This document shows positions 20,850-30,923 of a stretch of DNA of 64,000 nucleotides, piece after piece (the stretch's first letter is position 1; every line of letters starts with the position of its first letter). A model generated the notes under the pieces. It was not told where the DNA came from. It ran no database searches and was given only the letters and a program-made list of their open reading frames with translations. This DNA is from Actinophytocola xanthii (GTDB lineage: Bacteria > Actinomycetota > Actinomycetes > Mycobacteriales > Pseudonocardiaceae), in the NCBI RefSeq assembly GCF_001921205.1, contig NZ_MSIE01000014.1, forward strand, positions 62,001 through 126,000, given 5' to 3'. Position numbers and translations under genes: made by a program.

Positions 20850-21538
20850 TGTCGGTCCTGGCGCTGATGCTGGCCGACTCCCGCTTCCCCGGCGGCGGAC
20901 ACGCGCACTCGGGTGGGCTGGAGGAGGCGGCCGCCCGCGGGCTGGTGCGCACCGAGGCCGACCTGCCGGCGTTTCTGTCCGGGCGGCTGCGCACGGCGGG
21001 CGTCCTGGCCGCGGTGTTCGCCGCCGCGGCGGCACACAGCGCTGCCGGCCGTGTCGACAACTGGTCCACATTGGACGAGGAGCTGGACGCACGGACCCCG
21101 TCCTCGGCCCAGCGCTCGGCGTCGCGGGCACAGGGCAGAGCCACGGCCAGAGCTGCGGCCGCCATGGCTGTCCCCAGTGTGGACAACGTATGTGGATCAA
21201 CCTTACGCGTTCTGCTCGCCGCCACCCCGCGACCGCACCACGCGATCGTGCTCGGTGCGGTGATCGCTTCGCCGCCGGATGCGGCGCTCGTCGCCGCGTA
21301 CCTGTCGGTGAGCGGTCCGGCCAGCGCCTCGGTCCGCCTGCTCGGACTCGACCCTCTGCGGGTGAACGGTTCCCTTGCCGCGCTCGAGCCGTTGCTGCGC
21401 TCGGTCGCCGCCGACGCGGCGGCCAGCGCGGCGCTGGATCCCGCTGCCCTACCGGCGCCCGGCGCGCCGGCCCTTGACCTGCTGGCCGAGGAACACGACC
21501 GGCACCACCGAGAAGAGGTGCGTCTCTTTGCGAGCTGA
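20849..21538 (+). CDS. ureF: Urease accessory protein UreF
   Basis: A 229-aa accessory protein that acts as a checkpoint for the UreG GTPase during nickel insertion. It starts [20 protein letters not shown] with the family motif [15 protein letters not shown]; helices with Ala-rich sequence fill the rest. The ATG overlaps the last base of the ureC TGA. It is divergent in sequence, as UreF usually is in actinobacteria. Its end overlaps the proposed ureG start by 11 bp. Confidence 0.92.
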
Positions 21539-22229
21539 CTCCGCCCATCCCCACACCCACCCGGTGAGCTTCGACCCGACGGCCGCCGAGCCCGATCGGC
21601 ACGCCGCACCGCCCGCCGCCGGGCGGCCGCTGCGGATCGGCGTCGGTGGTCCGGTCGGCAGCGGGAAGACCGCGCTGGTGGCCGCGCTGTGCCGGGCGCT
21701 CGCCGACCTGGAGCTCGCCGTGGTGACCAACGACATCTACACGACCGAGGACGCCGAGTTCCTCCGCCGCGCGGGGGTGCTGGACCCGGCGCGGATCGAG
21801 GCGGTGCAGACCGGGTGCTGCCCGCACACCGCGATCCGCGACGACATCACGGCGAACCTGGACGCCGTTGAGGCGCTCGCCGAGCGCTTCCCGGCCCTGC
21901 GTCTGGTCATCATCGAGAGCGGCGGGGACAACCTGACGGCCGTGTTCAGCCGGGGCCTGGTGGACCACCAGATCTTCGTCGTGGACGTGGCCGGCGGCGA
22001 CAAGGTGCCGCGCAAGGGCGGTCCCGGCGTGACGACCGCCGATCTGCTCGTGATCAACAAGACCGACCTGGCCCCGCTCGTCGGCGCCGACCTCGACGTG
22101 ATGTCCGGCGACGCGCACCGGGTGCGGGGCGGCCTACCGGTCGTCCTTCAGTCCCTTGTGGACACTCCGGGCGCACCGGCGGTGGCCGAGTGGGTCCGGG
22201 CGAGGTTGGCCGCGGTGACAACGGGGTGA
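21528..22229 (+). CDS. ureG: Urease accessory GTPase UreG
   Basis: A 233-aa SIMIBI GTPase that delivers nickel to apo-urease. The P-loop is [11 protein letters not shown], the metal-binding CPH motif is in [11 protein letters not shown], and [28 protein letters not shown] and [15 protein letters not shown] are strictly family-specific. I choose the TTG at 21528 because it adds the short His-containing leader AHPHTHP, comparable to the His-rich N-terminus of mycobacterial UreG, and GAGG precedes it; the alternative is GTG at 21564. UreG here may partly replace the missing nickel chaperone UreE. Confidence 0.94.
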   Translation: MRADSAHPHTHPVSFDPTAAEPDRHAAPPAAGRPLRIGVGGPVGSGKTALVAALCRALADLELAVVTNDIYTTEDAEFLRRAGVLDPARIEAVQTGCCPHTAIRDDITANLDAVEALAERFPALRLVIIESGGDNLTAVFSRGLVDHQIFVVDVAGGDKVPRKGGPGVTTADLLVINKTDLAPLVGADLDVMSGDAHRVRGGLPVVLQSLVDTPGAPAVAEWVRARLAAVTTG

Positions 22230-22945
22230 GGGCTCGGGCGCACCTGCGTGTCGAGCGGGACGGCGCCGGCCGCCACGTCGTGCGCGAGCTCCGCTCGGCC
22301 GCGCCGCTGACGCTGCTTCCCGCCCGTACCAACGGAACCGCGCTGGTGCACCTGGTCAGCTCGGCGGCCACCCCGCTCGGCGGCGACGACCTCGCGCTGA
22401 CCGTGGAGGTCGGTCCGCACGCCGAGCTGACCCTGGTCGGCGTCGCGGCGACTGTCGCGTTGCCGGGTCCGCACGGTGCGCCGAGCCGCTCCAGCGTGCG
22501 GCTGACCCTCGCCCCCGGGGCCAGCGTCGCCTATCTCCCCGAGCCGACGGTGGTGACCGGGCGGGCGTGCCACGAGTCGGTGCTGGTGGCGGAGCTGGCC
22601 GGAAACGCGACCCTGCGCGCCCGCGAGGTGCTGGTCCTCGGCCGGGTGGGGGAGCGGCCGGGCACGCTCACGACGGCGGTGACGGCCAGCCGGGATGCTC
22701 GGCCGCTGGTGCGCCAACACCTGCGGGTCGGCGACCGCGAGCTGGACGCGAGTGTTGCCTCCCTTGCGGGAAAACGTGTTCTCGCGACCGAGCTGTACCT
22801 CGACGGCTCCACGCCGGCCGCGGCCAGTGGTGAGTGGTGGTCGTGTACGCCGCTCGCCGCCGGCGGCACCCTGACCACCGCCCTGGCCGACGACGCGGTC
22901 ACCGCGGTGCGCCGGCTGGGCCTCGCCGCCGCCGCCCGCGGCTGA
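22226..22945 (+). CDS. ureD: Urease accessory protein UreD
   Basis: A 239-aa urease accessory scaffold (UreD/UreH) that binds apo-urease and recruits UreF-UreG. The fold is beta-rich and the sequence is weakly conserved; recognisable parts are the beta-repeats around [19 protein letters not shown] and [19 protein letters not shown]. The GTG at 22226 overlaps the ureG stop as GTGA. It closes an operon that lacks ureE and any nickel transporter gene, as in M. tuberculosis. Identification rests on weak sequence match plus position. Confidence 0.88.
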   Translation: MRARAHLRVERDGAGRHVVRELRSAAPLTLLPARTNGTALVHLVSSAATPLGGDDLALTVEVGPHAELTLVGVAATVALPGPHGAPSRSSVRLTLAPGASVAYLPEPTVVTGRACHESVLVAELAGNATLRAREVLVLGRVGERPGTLTTAVTASRDARPLVRQHLRVGDRELDASVASLAGKRVLATELYLDGSTPAAASGEWWSCTPLAAGGTLTTALADDAVTAVRRLGLAAAARG

Positions 22946-23241
22946 TCCTCTTACCGCGCCAGCGGGAATGACATGGGCGGGGGACCCCTGCTCGCGCTCG
23001 GTCGTCCTGGGTGTAGAACGGGTCGGCCGTTGGTGCGGGAACTCCCACCGGAACGGCGGTTCGTACGGCCTGGCACGATGAACAACATCGTGATGATGGT
23101 CAGCGAAGTGAGCGTTAGGCGTGTCCGGCGACTGGTGGGTACGAATCGCGGAGCGCCGACCCTCGGCCTGGTTTCCACAAAGGTGGTCACCGGAATTTTG
23201 AAACGTTGCATGTTCCCAGCTAGGGGAGCTGAGGAGACTTC
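22946..23241. other. Non-coding gap upstream of a TetR gene
   Basis: The 296 bases between ureD and the TetR gene hold no convincing gene. Short open frames on both strands lack ribosome sites. The AT-richer stretch around 23165-23220 (with GGAATTTTGAAACGTTGCAT) probably contains the TetR promoter; no clear terminator for the urease operon was seen. Confidence 0.5.
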
Positions 23242-23877
23242 ATGGGGCAGGGTCCGCACGGCCGCATGTACCGGGGCGTAGACACCGAACAGCGACGTGC
23301 CGAGCGGCGGGAGAGATTGCTCGAGGCGGCGCTGGACGAGTTCACGACCCGCGGGTACCACAAGACGAAGATCGCGGACCTGTGTGCCCGCGCCGGGGTG
23401 TCCACCAGGAACTTCTACGAGAAGTTCGCGAGCAAGGAAGCGCTGCTGCTCGAGTTACACGCGCACATCAACACGATTGCCGTGAAACGGATGCTGCCGG
23501 CGCTGGAGTCACTCGGCGACGCGGACGCGCTCACCCGTCTCACCGCGATGCTCGACGCGTTCGTCGCCGCGGTGACCTCCGACCCCCGCTACCCGCGGCT
23601 GAACTACGTCGAGGCGCCCGGCATCAGCCAGGCCGTGGAGCGCCAGCACCGGAACTGGTTCAACCGGTACACCGAGTTCATCGAGGCGGAGTGCGAGCGC
23701 GCGGCAGCCGCCGGGCTCGCCCCCAAACGTGACTATCACCTCACCGCGATCGCGCTGGTGGGCGCGGTGACCGGGATCCTGCGGGAGTGGCAGGCGCAGG
23801 ACCCGCCCCTGCCGGCCACCGCCGTCGCGAACGAGATCCGGCAGGTGTCGCTGGCCGCCATCACCCGTCCGGCGTAA
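23242..23877 (+). CDS. TetR-family transcriptional regulator
   Basis: A 211-aa regulator. The N-terminal helix-turn-helix spans about residues 16-65 (RERLLEAALDEFTTRGYHKT, then GVSTRNFYEKFASKEALL). The C-terminal ligand domain is Ala-rich helical (IALVGAVTGILREW) and not assignable to a subfamily. The ATG at 23242 has GAGGAG about seven bases upstream; an ATG at 23266 is an alternative. It stands alone between the urease operon and pdxH and could be autoregulatory; no target is evident. Confidence 0.92.
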   Translation: MGQGPHGRMYRGVDTEQRRAERRERLLEAALDEFTTRGYHKTKIADLCARAGVSTRNFYEKFASKEALLLELHAHINTIAVKRMLPALESLGDADALTRLTAMLDAFVAAVTSDPRYPRLNYVEAPGISQAVERQHRNWFNRYTEFIEAECERAAAAGLAPKRDYHLTAIALVGAVTGILREWQAQDPPLPATAVANEIRQVSLAAITRPA

Positions 23878-24042
23878 CGGGCAGGAAGCTTTCCGTATCC
23901 GCATCGATTCCGGTGGCCCCCGTCACCCGTCGGCTGGTTTCCGAGCAGGCGAAATTTCCGTAACGTCGTGCGTGAGGGCTACCGGCGTCGGCGGGAAGGC
24001 CCTCGACTGATATGTGGGCCCCAAGCGACTAGGAGATCGAGC

Positions 24043-24717
24043 ATGGCGGACGCCAGGATCGCGACCAGCGACATCGCCTTCGAACTGCCGAAGATGCGGG
24101 TCTCCTACGAGAAGGGCACGTTGAGCGAGTCGGAGCTGGCCGACACCTGGCACGAGCAGCTCCAGAGCTGGCTGGACGACGCCATCCGGGCGGGGGCGCC
24201 TGAGCCGAACGCGATGGTCCTGGCCACCGCGAACACCGAGGGGATGCCGAGCTCGCGGACCGTGCTCGCGAAGGGTCTCGACGCGCGGGGCGTGGTGTTC
24301 TTCACCAACTACACCTCGGCGAAGAGCCACGACCTGCTCGCCACCAGGTTCGCCTCGGCGACCTTCCCCTGGTACACGCTGCACCGCCAGGCCACGGTCC
24401 GCGGCACCGTCGAGAAGGTGAGTGCCGCCGAGACCGCGACGTACTGGGCCAGCCGGCCGCGGGGCTCCCAGCTCGGCGCCTGGGCTTCGCCCCAGTCGAT
24501 CGTCGTCGGCGGGCGCAACGCGCTGGAGTCCGCGCTCGCGAACGTGGAGCGTCAGTTCGCCGACGTGGCCGACGTACCGGTACCTCCGCACTGGGGCGGT
24601 TGGCGGATCCGGCCCGAGGTCGTGGAGTTCTGGCAGGGCCGCCGGGACCGGATGCACGACCGCCTGCAGTTCCGGTTGGGTCGCGACGGCTGGAAGGTCG
24701 AGCGCCTCGGCCCGTGA
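24043..24717 (+). CDS. pdxH: Pyridoxamine 5'-phosphate oxidase
   Basis: A 224-aa FMN enzyme that oxidises PNP or PMP to PLP. Family motifs are MVLATANTEGMPSSRTVLAK (FMN contacts), FFTNYTSAKSHDLLA, and the C-terminal signature PPHWGGWRIRPEVVEFWQG and RDRMHDRLQF. The ATG at 24043 has AGGAG seven bases upstream; the frame is open to 23968 without a better site. Single gene. Its PLP product serves SerC among others. Also retained near citrate synthase genes in related genomes. Confidence 0.96.
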   Translation: MADARIATSDIAFELPKMRVSYEKGTLSESELADTWHEQLQSWLDDAIRAGAPEPNAMVLATANTEGMPSSRTVLAKGLDARGVVFFTNYTSAKSHDLLATRFASATFPWYTLHRQATVRGTVEKVSAAETATYWASRPRGSQLGAWASPQSIVVGGRNALESALANVERQFADVADVPVPPHWGGWRIRPEVVEFWQGRRDRMHDRLQFRLGRDGWKVERLGP

Positions 24718-24782
24718 CCTGCGGCAACCTCGTGAGCGTCGTCACGAAGGCGCAGGTCGTTAGCTGAACTAAGCTCCTGTGC

Positions 24783-26048
24783 GTGGGGAATGTCGCGGGG
24801 GGCCGGGTACGGCGGATCGCCATCGACACCCGCCCCCTGCGGATCCCGCCGTTCCGGCGGCTCTGGGTGTCCACGGCGGTGACGGCCGTGGGCAGCCAGC
24901 TGACCACGGTGGCGGTGCCCAAACAGGTCTACGACATCACCTCCTCCTCCGGCTTCGTCGGCCTGACCGGTGCGTTCGGCCTGGTCCCGCTGCTGGTCTT
25001 CGGCCTGTGGGGCGGGGCGATCGCCGACGCCGTCGACCGCCGCACGGTCATGCTGGTCAGCAACGCCGCGATCGCCGTCACCTCGGTCATGTTCTGGGTA
25101 CAGGCGGCGCTCGGCCTGAACGACGTCTGGCTCGTGCTCGGGCTGCTCGCCGTCCAGCAGGCGTTCGTCGCGATCAACATGCCGACCAGGAGTGCGGCCG
25201 TCGCTCGCCTGGTGCCGCTGGAGCTCCTGCCGTCGGCGAGCGCCCTGACCGCGACCGTGTCCTCGTTCGGCATGGTGTTCGGGCCGCTGCTGGCCGGGGC
25301 GCTGATGCCGGTCGCCGGCCTGCCGGTGCTCTACCTCGTCGACTCGGCGGCGCTGGTCGTCGCCACCGCGATGATCCTCGGGCTGCCCGCGATGCCGCCG
25401 CTGGACGGGGTGCGGCGCCGGGCCGGCCTGCGCGACATCGCCGACGGCTTCCGCTACCTCGCGGCCAAGCACGTGCTGCTCGCGTCGTTCCTGCTGGACG
25501 TGATAGCGATGGTCGCCGGGATGCCCCGAGCGCTGTTCCCCGAGCTCGCCGAGCGCACCTTCGGCGATCCCCCCGGCGGGGGGATCGCGCTGGGCTGGCT
25601 GTACGCCGCGATCCCCATCGGCGCGTTGCTCTTCGGGCTGGCCTCCGGCTGGCTCGGCGGCGTTCGCCGCCACGGCGTCGGCGTCGCGGTCGCGGTGTGC
25701 GCCTGGGGGGCGGCCGTGGTCGGGTTCGGGCTCGCCGACGCGCTCTGGCTCGCGGTGGCGTTCCTGGTGCTCGCCGGTGCGGCCGACCTGGTCAGCATGG
25801 TCTACCGGAGCGCGATCCTGCAGGCCGCCGCGACCGACGAGATGCGCGGGCGGATGCAGGGGGTGTTCACGGTGGTCGTGGCCGGCGGCCCGCGCATCGC
25901 CGACCTGCTCCACGGGTGGGCGGCGGCCGGCGTCGGGACCGCGGCCGCGGCCTGGGGCGGAGGGGTGCTGGTGATCGTGCTGACCGTGGTCGCGGTCGCC
26001 TGCCTGCCCGGTTTCTGGAGATATCGCGCGCCGGTGTCGGGAAAGTAG
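24783..26048 (+). CDS. MFS exporter, EntS/Tap-like
   Basis: A 421-aa major facilitator with about 11-12 helices. The loop between TM2 and TM3 has the motif GGAIADAVDRRTVMLVSN, equivalent to motif A of drug exporters; the family (MFS_3) includes the enterobactin exporter EntS and mycobacterial Tap. The start is a GTG at 24783 with no Shine-Dalgarno, so the transcript may be leaderless. It is not in an operon. A siderophore or drug exporter role is inference; the isochorismate synthase gene of this window is 26 kb away. Confidence 0.88.
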   Translation: MGNVAGGRVRRIAIDTRPLRIPPFRRLWVSTAVTAVGSQLTTVAVPKQVYDITSSSGFVGLTGAFGLVPLLVFGLWGGAIADAVDRRTVMLVSNAAIAVTSVMFWVQAALGLNDVWLVLGLLAVQQAFVAINMPTRSAAVARLVPLELLPSASALTATVSSFGMVFGPLLAGALMPVAGLPVLYLVDSAALVVATAMILGLPAMPPLDGVRRRAGLRDIADGFRYLAAKHVLLASFLLDVIAMVAGMPRALFPELAERTFGDPPGGGIALGWLYAAIPIGALLFGLASGWLGGVRRHGVGVAVAVCAWGAAVVGFGLADALWLAVAFLVLAGAADLVSMVYRSAILQAAATDEMRGRMQGVFTVVVAGGPRIADLLHGWAAAGVGTAAAAWGGGVLVIVLTVVAVACLPGFWRYRAPVSGK

Positions 26049-26106
26049 TGAACTAGTAACACCCTGCTCTGGTCCGCCCGACCATGATCCGGCATGCTCT
26101 CACCCT

Positions 26107-27516
26107 ATGGTGACCGAGAACACAGTTCCCCCGGCTGAGGAGAAGCAGCCCGCGCTCAACCGGGTGATGGGCTCCAAGCTGCTGTTCTTCTTCGTGATCG
26201 GCGACATCCTGGGCACCGGGATCTACACCCTGACCGGAAACGTCGCCGGCAAGGTGGGTGGCGCGCTGTGGCTGCCGTTCCTCGCGGCCTTCGTCGTGGC
26301 GTTCCTCACCGCGTTCAGCTATCTGGAACTGGTGGGCAAGTACCCGAGAGCCGCCGGCGCGGCGCTGTACACCCACCGCGCGTTCAACGTCCAGTTCCTC
26401 ACGTTCCTGGTCGCCTTCACCGTGATGTGCTCGGGGCTCACCTCGGCCTCGACCGCCGCGCACGGGTTCGGCGGCACCTACCTGCCGCAGTCGTTCGACG
26501 TTGAGATCTCCGCCTGGGGCGTCGCGCTCATCGCCGTGGTGTTCGTGCTGGTGCTCGCCGCGGTCAACTACATCGGCGTGTCCGAGTCGGTCAAGGCCAA
26601 CGTCGTCCTGACCTGCATCGAGCTGTCCGGCCTGCTGATCATCATCGGCGTCGGCGTGTGGGCCGTGCTGCAGGGCGAGGGCGAGCCGAGTCGGCTCACC
26701 GAGATCAACACCCAGGACCAGAACGCCTGGGCCGCGGTCACCGCCGCCACCTCGCTGGCGTTCTTCGCGATGGTGGGCTTCGAGGACTCGGTGAACATGG
26801 CCGAGGAGTGCCGCAACCCAGTCCAGATCTTCCCGAAGGTGCTGCTCGTGGGCCTGGCCACGGCCGCCCTGATCTACGTCCTGGTGGCGGTCACGTCCTC
26901 GCTGCTGGTGTCCTCGGAGGACCTCGCCGCGGCCGGCACCGGCTCGTTGCTCAAGGTCATCGAGGTCGGTGCCCCGGGCTTCCCGCTGCGGGTGTTCGCG
27001 ATCATCGGGCTCCTCGCCGTGATCAACTCGGCGCTGATCAACATGCTGATGGCCAGCCGGCTGCTCTACGGGATGGCCAACGAGGGCGTGCTGCCGCGGG
27101 CCTTCGCCACCGTGCACCCGTTCCGCCGCACCCCGTGGGTCTCGATCGGGGTCACCTCCGGCATCGCCACGCTGCTGGTGCTGCTGGTGGGCAGCTCGGC
27201 GGTGAGCAAGCTGGGCAGCACGACCGGGCTGTTGCTGCTGGTGGTGTTCACCGTGGTGAACATCGCCTGCCTGGTGCTGCGCCGGGAGAAGGCCGAGCAC
27301 AAGCACTTCAGGGCCCCGACCTGGGCCCCGGTGGCCGGCGCCGTGCTCTGCCTGTACCTGACGATCCCCGGGCTGTCCGGCCGCGACGCGGCGCAGTACT
27401 ACATCGCTGGCATTCTGCTCGCCGGCGGGGTCGTGCTCTACTTCGTCAACCGCCTCTACCTGCGCTCCCGGGGCCAGGAGCCGACAAAGTTCGACCCGCA
27501 GGCGCTCAAGGACTGA
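26107..27516 (+). CDS. APC-superfamily amino acid permease
   Basis: A 469-aa permease with about 12 helices. TM1 contains the substrate-binding break GDILGTGIYTLTGNVAGKVG, typical of the amino acid/polyamine/organocation family. Other helices include FFAMVGFEDSVNMAEECRNP, the usual TM6 context. The C-terminus (RGQEPTKFDPQALKD) is cytoplasmic. The start ATG at 26107 lies 58 bases after the MFS stop; no strong terminator was seen between them. Specific substrate unknown. Confidence 0.92.
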   Translation: MVTENTVPPAEEKQPALNRVMGSKLLFFFVIGDILGTGIYTLTGNVAGKVGGALWLPFLAAFVVAFLTAFSYLELVGKYPRAAGAALYTHRAFNVQFLTFLVAFTVMCSGLTSASTAAHGFGGTYLPQSFDVEISAWGVALIAVVFVLVLAAVNYIGVSESVKANVVLTCIELSGLLIIIGVGVWAVLQGEGEPSRLTEINTQDQNAWAAVTAATSLAFFAMVGFEDSVNMAEECRNPVQIFPKVLLVGLATAALIYVLVAVTSSLLVSSEDLAAAGTGSLLKVIEVGAPGFPLRVFAIIGLLAVINSALINMLMASRLLYGMANEGVLPRAFATVHPFRRTPWVSIGVTSGIATLLVLLVGSSAVSKLGSTTGLLLLVVFTVVNIACLVLRREKAEHKHFRAPTWAPVAGAVLCLYLTIPGLSGRDAAQYYIAGILLAGGVVLYFVNRLYLRSRGQEPTKFDPQALKD

Positions 27517-27539
27517 GCACCCGCAATAAGGTCATTCGT

Positions 27540-28451
27540 ATGGGACCTACCGGACAGCAGCTGGAGATCGAGCACGGTGACGCACGGGCGACGGTGACGT
27601 CGGTCGGCGCGTCGCTGCGTGCCTTCGCGGTGGCGGGCGTGCCGTACCTGGAGACCTTCGGGGAGGAGGACACCCCACCGCTGGGCGCCGGCGGCGTGCT
27701 GGTGCCGTGGCCGAACCGGGTCGCCGGCGGCACCTGGCCCTACGCGGGTGTGACCGAGCAGCTCGAGGTCACCGAGCCGGCCCGGGGCAACGCGATCCAC
27801 GGGCTGGTGCGTCGGGAGGAGTGGACTGTCGTCGAGCACGCGGGTGCCGACGTCACACTGGAGGTGGAGATAGCCGGCCGGCAGGGGTGGCCGTTCCCGT
27901 TCCGGACCGCCATCACCTACACCGTCGGCGACGACGGGCTGACCGTCACCCACACCGTGCGCAACCTGGGTGACGAGGAGATGCCCTTCGGTGTCGGCAC
28001 CCACCCCTATCCCCGGCCGGGCGGCATCGACGTGGACGACTGCGAGCTGCGGCTGGCGGGGGCGACCGTGTTGCCGGTCGACCCCGAGACGCTGGTGCCC
28101 ACCGGCAAGCCGGTCCCCGTGGACGGCACCGACCTGGACTTTCGTGTCGGCGCTCCGCTGCGGGGGGTCGAGCTGGACACGGCGTTCGGGGGTTGCCTGC
28201 CGGCCGGGGACGGGCTGGTGCACCACACGGTGACCCGCGAGGGGCGGGGTGTGGAGGTGTGGGCCGAACCCGTGTTCGGCTGGGTGCAGGTGTTCACCAC
28301 CGGCGATTTCCCGGGCAAGGACGGCCGTGCGGTGGCCGTGGAGCCGATGACCTGCCCGCCGGACGCGCTGAACTCCGGCACCGACCTGATCGTCCTCGCC
28401 CCCGGCCAGACGTGGACCGGCCGCTGGGGCATCCGTCCGCTGCACGGGTAG
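27540..28451 (+). CDS. Aldose 1-epimerase family protein
   Basis: A 303-aa galactose mutarotase-like protein. The catalytic His/Glu context of the family is visible: GVLVPWPNRVAGGTW, NAIHGLVRREEW (His), FGVGTHPYPRPGG (His) and a C-terminal EPMTCPPDALNSG (Glu), the last being typical of the YihR-like/GalM_like group. It interconverts sugar anomers in the cytoplasm. The ATG at 27540 lies 24 bases after the permease stop with AAGG upstream, and the amidohydrolase gene follows ten bases later, so the three genes probably form one operon. Confidence 0.92.
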   Translation: MGPTGQQLEIEHGDARATVTSVGASLRAFAVAGVPYLETFGEEDTPPLGAGGVLVPWPNRVAGGTWPYAGVTEQLEVTEPARGNAIHGLVRREEWTVVEHAGADVTLEVEIAGRQGWPFPFRTAITYTVGDDGLTVTHTVRNLGDEEMPFGVGTHPYPRPGGIDVDDCELRLAGATVLPVDPETLVPTGKPVPVDGTDLDFRVGAPLRGVELDTAFGGCLPAGDGLVHHTVTREGRGVEVWAEPVFGWVQVFTTGDFPGKDGRAVAVEPMTCPPDALNSGTDLIVLAPGQTWTGRWGIRPLHG

Positions 28452-28461
28452 GTTTTCTGAG

Positions 28462-29673
28462 GTGATTACTGCTGTCACTGGCGGCTACGTCGTCCCCGTA
28501 GACGGTGAGCCCATCGAGGGCGGGACCGTGCTGGTCGAGGGCGGGAAGATCGTCGCGGTGTGCACCGAGGCCGACGCCGACATCCCGGACGACGCCGAGA
28601 TCGTGGACGCGTCCGGCACCTGGGTGCTGCCTGGTTTCGTCGAGGCGCACGGTCACGTCGGCGTGCTCGAGGCCGGCGAGGGCTGGGCGGGCGACGACGT
28701 CAACGAGATGACCGACCCGAACGGGGCCCGGCTCCGTGCGCTCGACGGAATCAACCCGGACGACCAGGGCTTCCGCGACGCGCTGGCCGGCGGGGTGACC
28801 ACGGTCGTGGTCAAGCCGGGGTCGGGCAACCCGATCGGCGGTCAGACGGTCGCGGTCAAGTCGTGGGGGCGCACGGTCGAGGACATGCTCGTCCGGGAGC
28901 CGGTGAGCGTGAAAAGCGCGCTGGGTGAGAACCCCAAGCGGACCTACGGGGAGCAGAAGAAGCTCCCCTCGACCCGGCTCGGCGTCGCCGCGGTGATCCG
29001 CGACGCGTTCACCAAGGCGCAGGACTACCGCACGGCCCGGGAGTGGGCGGCCAGGGAGGGCACGCCGTTCGAGCGGGACAACTCCCAGGAGATCCTGGTG
29101 CGCGTGCTGGACGGGGAGCTCCCGTGGAGCCAGCACAGCCACCGGGCCGACGACATCGCCACTGCCATCCGGCTGTCCGAGGAGTTCGGCTACCGGCTCA
29201 TCGTCAATCACGGCACCGAGGGGCACCTGCTGGCCGACACGCTGGCGGCGAAGGACATCCCGGTGATCATCGGCCCGCTGATCGTCGGGCGGTCCAAGGT
29301 CGAGGTCCGGCGGCGGACGATGCGGAACCCGGGGATCCTGGCCAGGGCCGGCGTGCGGATCGCGCTGACCACCGACCACCCCGTGGTGCCGATCGACTAC
29401 CTCGTGCACCAGGCAACCTTCGCGGTCAAGGAAGGCCTGGACACCGAGAGCGCACTTCGCGCGATCACCGTCAACCCTGCGCGGATCATGGGTCTGGACG
29501 ACCGCGTCGGTGCGCTGCGACCCGGGCTCGACGCCGACCTCGTCCTCTGGTCGGGTGACCCGCTGGACGTGATGAGCCGCGCCGTCCGGGTCTTCATCGC
29601 GGGTCGGGAGGTCTACCACTTCGACGAGGCGACCGGCCTCGGCGTCACCGCCGACCCCTTCTACCAGGAGTGA
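28462..29673 (+). CDS. Amidohydrolase, imidazolonepropionase-like
   Basis: A 403-aa metal-dependent hydrolase of the amidohydrolase superfamily. The metal motif HxH is EAHGHVGVLE (about residue 63), further His ligands lie in QHSHRADD and VNHGTEGH, and the final Asp is in LTTDHPVVPID. The C-terminus returns to a beta-sandwich (PGLDADLVLWSGDPLD), as expected. The start GTG at 28462 follows the epimerase stop by ten bases. Substrates in this branch include cyclic imides, amides and peptides; none can be assigned here. Confidence 0.9.
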   Translation: MITAVTGGYVVPVDGEPIEGGTVLVEGGKIVAVCTEADADIPDDAEIVDASGTWVLPGFVEAHGHVGVLEAGEGWAGDDVNEMTDPNGARLRALDGINPDDQGFRDALAGGVTTVVVKPGSGNPIGGQTVAVKSWGRTVEDMLVREPVSVKSALGENPKRTYGEQKKLPSTRLGVAAVIRDAFTKAQDYRTAREWAAREGTPFERDNSQEILVRVLDGELPWSQHSHRADDIATAIRLSEEFGYRLIVNHGTEGHLLADTLAAKDIPVIIGPLIVGRSKVEVRRRTMRNPGILARAGVRIALTTDHPVVPIDYLVHQATFAVKEGLDTESALRAITVNPARIMGLDDRVGALRPGLDADLVLWSGDPLDVMSRAVRVFIAGREVYHFDEATGLGVTADPFYQE

Positions 29674-29679
29674 GCCGGG

Positions 29680-30825
29680 TCAGGCCCGGCGCAGCTCGCG
29701 GGCGATGAGGACGCGTTGGATCTGGTTGGTGCCCTCGAAGATCTGCGGGACCTTGGCCTCCCGGAGGTAGCGCTCGACCGGGAAGTCCCGGGTGTAGCCG
29801 GCGCCGCCCAGGGTCTGCACCGCGTCGGTGGTGACCTTCATGGCGGCGTCGGTCGCGACGAGCTTGGCGATCGACGCCTGTCGGGTGAACGGAAGGCCGC
29901 GGTCGCGACGACGGGCGGCCTCCAGGTACGTGGCCCTGGCCGACTCGACGGCCGCGGCCATGTCGGCGAGCAGGAACTCCACGCCCTGGAACTCGATGAT
30001 CGGCCGCCCGAACTGGCTCCGGCCCTTGGCGTAGGCGACCGCCTCGTCCAGCGCCGCCTGGGCGAGGCCGACCGAGCAGGCGGCGATCCCCAGCCGGCCG
30101 GAGCTCAGCGCGGTCAGCGCGATCCGCAGGCCCTCGCCCTCCCCGCCGAGCCGCCGCTCGACCGGCACCCGGGCGTCCTCGAAGATCATCTGGGTGGTCG
30201 TCGAGCCGGTCAGGCCCATCTTCCGCTCGGGCGGTGCCGCGCTCAGGCCGGGCGTCGCGCCGTCCACCAGCAGGCAGCTGACGCCCTTGCCGCCGTTCGC
30301 GGAGGTGCGGACCATCGTCGTGTAGAAGTCGGCGTGGCCACCGTGGGTGATCCACGCCTTCACGCCGTTCACGACGTAGTCGTCCCCGTCCCGCACCGCG
30401 CGGGTGGTGAGGGCCGCGGCGTCCGAGCCGGCCTGGGGTTCGGACAGGGCGTAGGCGCCGAGCAGCTCACCGCCCAGCATGTCCGGCAGCCAGCGCGCGC
30501 GCTGCTCGTCGGTGCCGTACTCCGCCAGCGCGAAACAGGACATGACGTGCACCGAGAGGCCGACGCCCATCGACATCCAGGCCGTCGCGACCTCCTCCAG
30601 CACCTGCAGGTACACCTCGTAGGACAGTCCGCCGCCGCCCCAGCGCTCCGGGTACGGCAGGCCCAGCAGCCCGGACCGGCCGAGCAGCCGGAACTGGTCC
30701 CGCGGGAACCGCTCCTCCTCCTCGTACCGCGCGGCGAGCGGGGCGAGCTCGTCCCGGGCGAGCTCCCTGGTCAGCTTGATGAGGTCTTCCGCGTCCCGGT
30801 TGGGCAACAGGCGCTCGGCTGGCAT
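29680..30825 (-). CDS. Acyl-CoA dehydrogenase
   Basis: A 381-aa flavoenzyme that forms trans-2-enoyl-CoA. Characteristic segments are [17 protein letters not shown] (FAD and substrate contacts), [18 protein letters not shown] and the C-terminal [20 protein letters not shown], with the catalytic base in [11 protein letters not shown] (Glu). The ATG at 30825 has GGAGGAA six to eight bases upstream. It is convergent with the amidohydrolase (six-base gap, no terminator room) and divergent from the PfkB kinase. Chain-length preference unknown. Confidence 0.95.
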   Translation of the reverse strand: MPAERLLPNRDAEDLIKLTRELARDELAPLAARYEEEERFPRDQFRLLGRSGLLGLPYPERWGGGGLSYEVYLQVLEEVATAWMSMGVGLSVHVMSCFALAEYGTDEQRARWLPDMLGGELLGAYALSEPQAGSDAAALTTRAVRDGDDYVVNGVKAWITHGGHADFYTTMVRTSANGGKGVSCLLVDGATPGLSAAPPERKMGLTGSTTTQMIFEDARVPVERRLGGEGEGLRIALTALSSGRLGIAACSVGLAQAALDEAVAYAKGRSQFGRPIIEFQGVEFLLADMAAAVESARATYLEAARRRDRGLPFTRQASIAKLVATDAAMKVTTDAVQTLGGAGYTRDFPVERYLREAKVPQIFEGTNQIQRVLIARELRRA

Positions 30826-30923
30826 CCGGTGTTCCTCCGCAGGTCAGTGCGTGGTTCTTCACGCACCATTAGTATGACGACCTACTGTCGGGTAGGAGTC
30901 CGGATCGGCTCGCGAGGTGGTAC

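Noticed and set aside
22973-23281. 102-residue ORF between ureD and the TetR gene
   Set aside because: No ribosome site, no domain, and it runs into the TetR gene in another frame.
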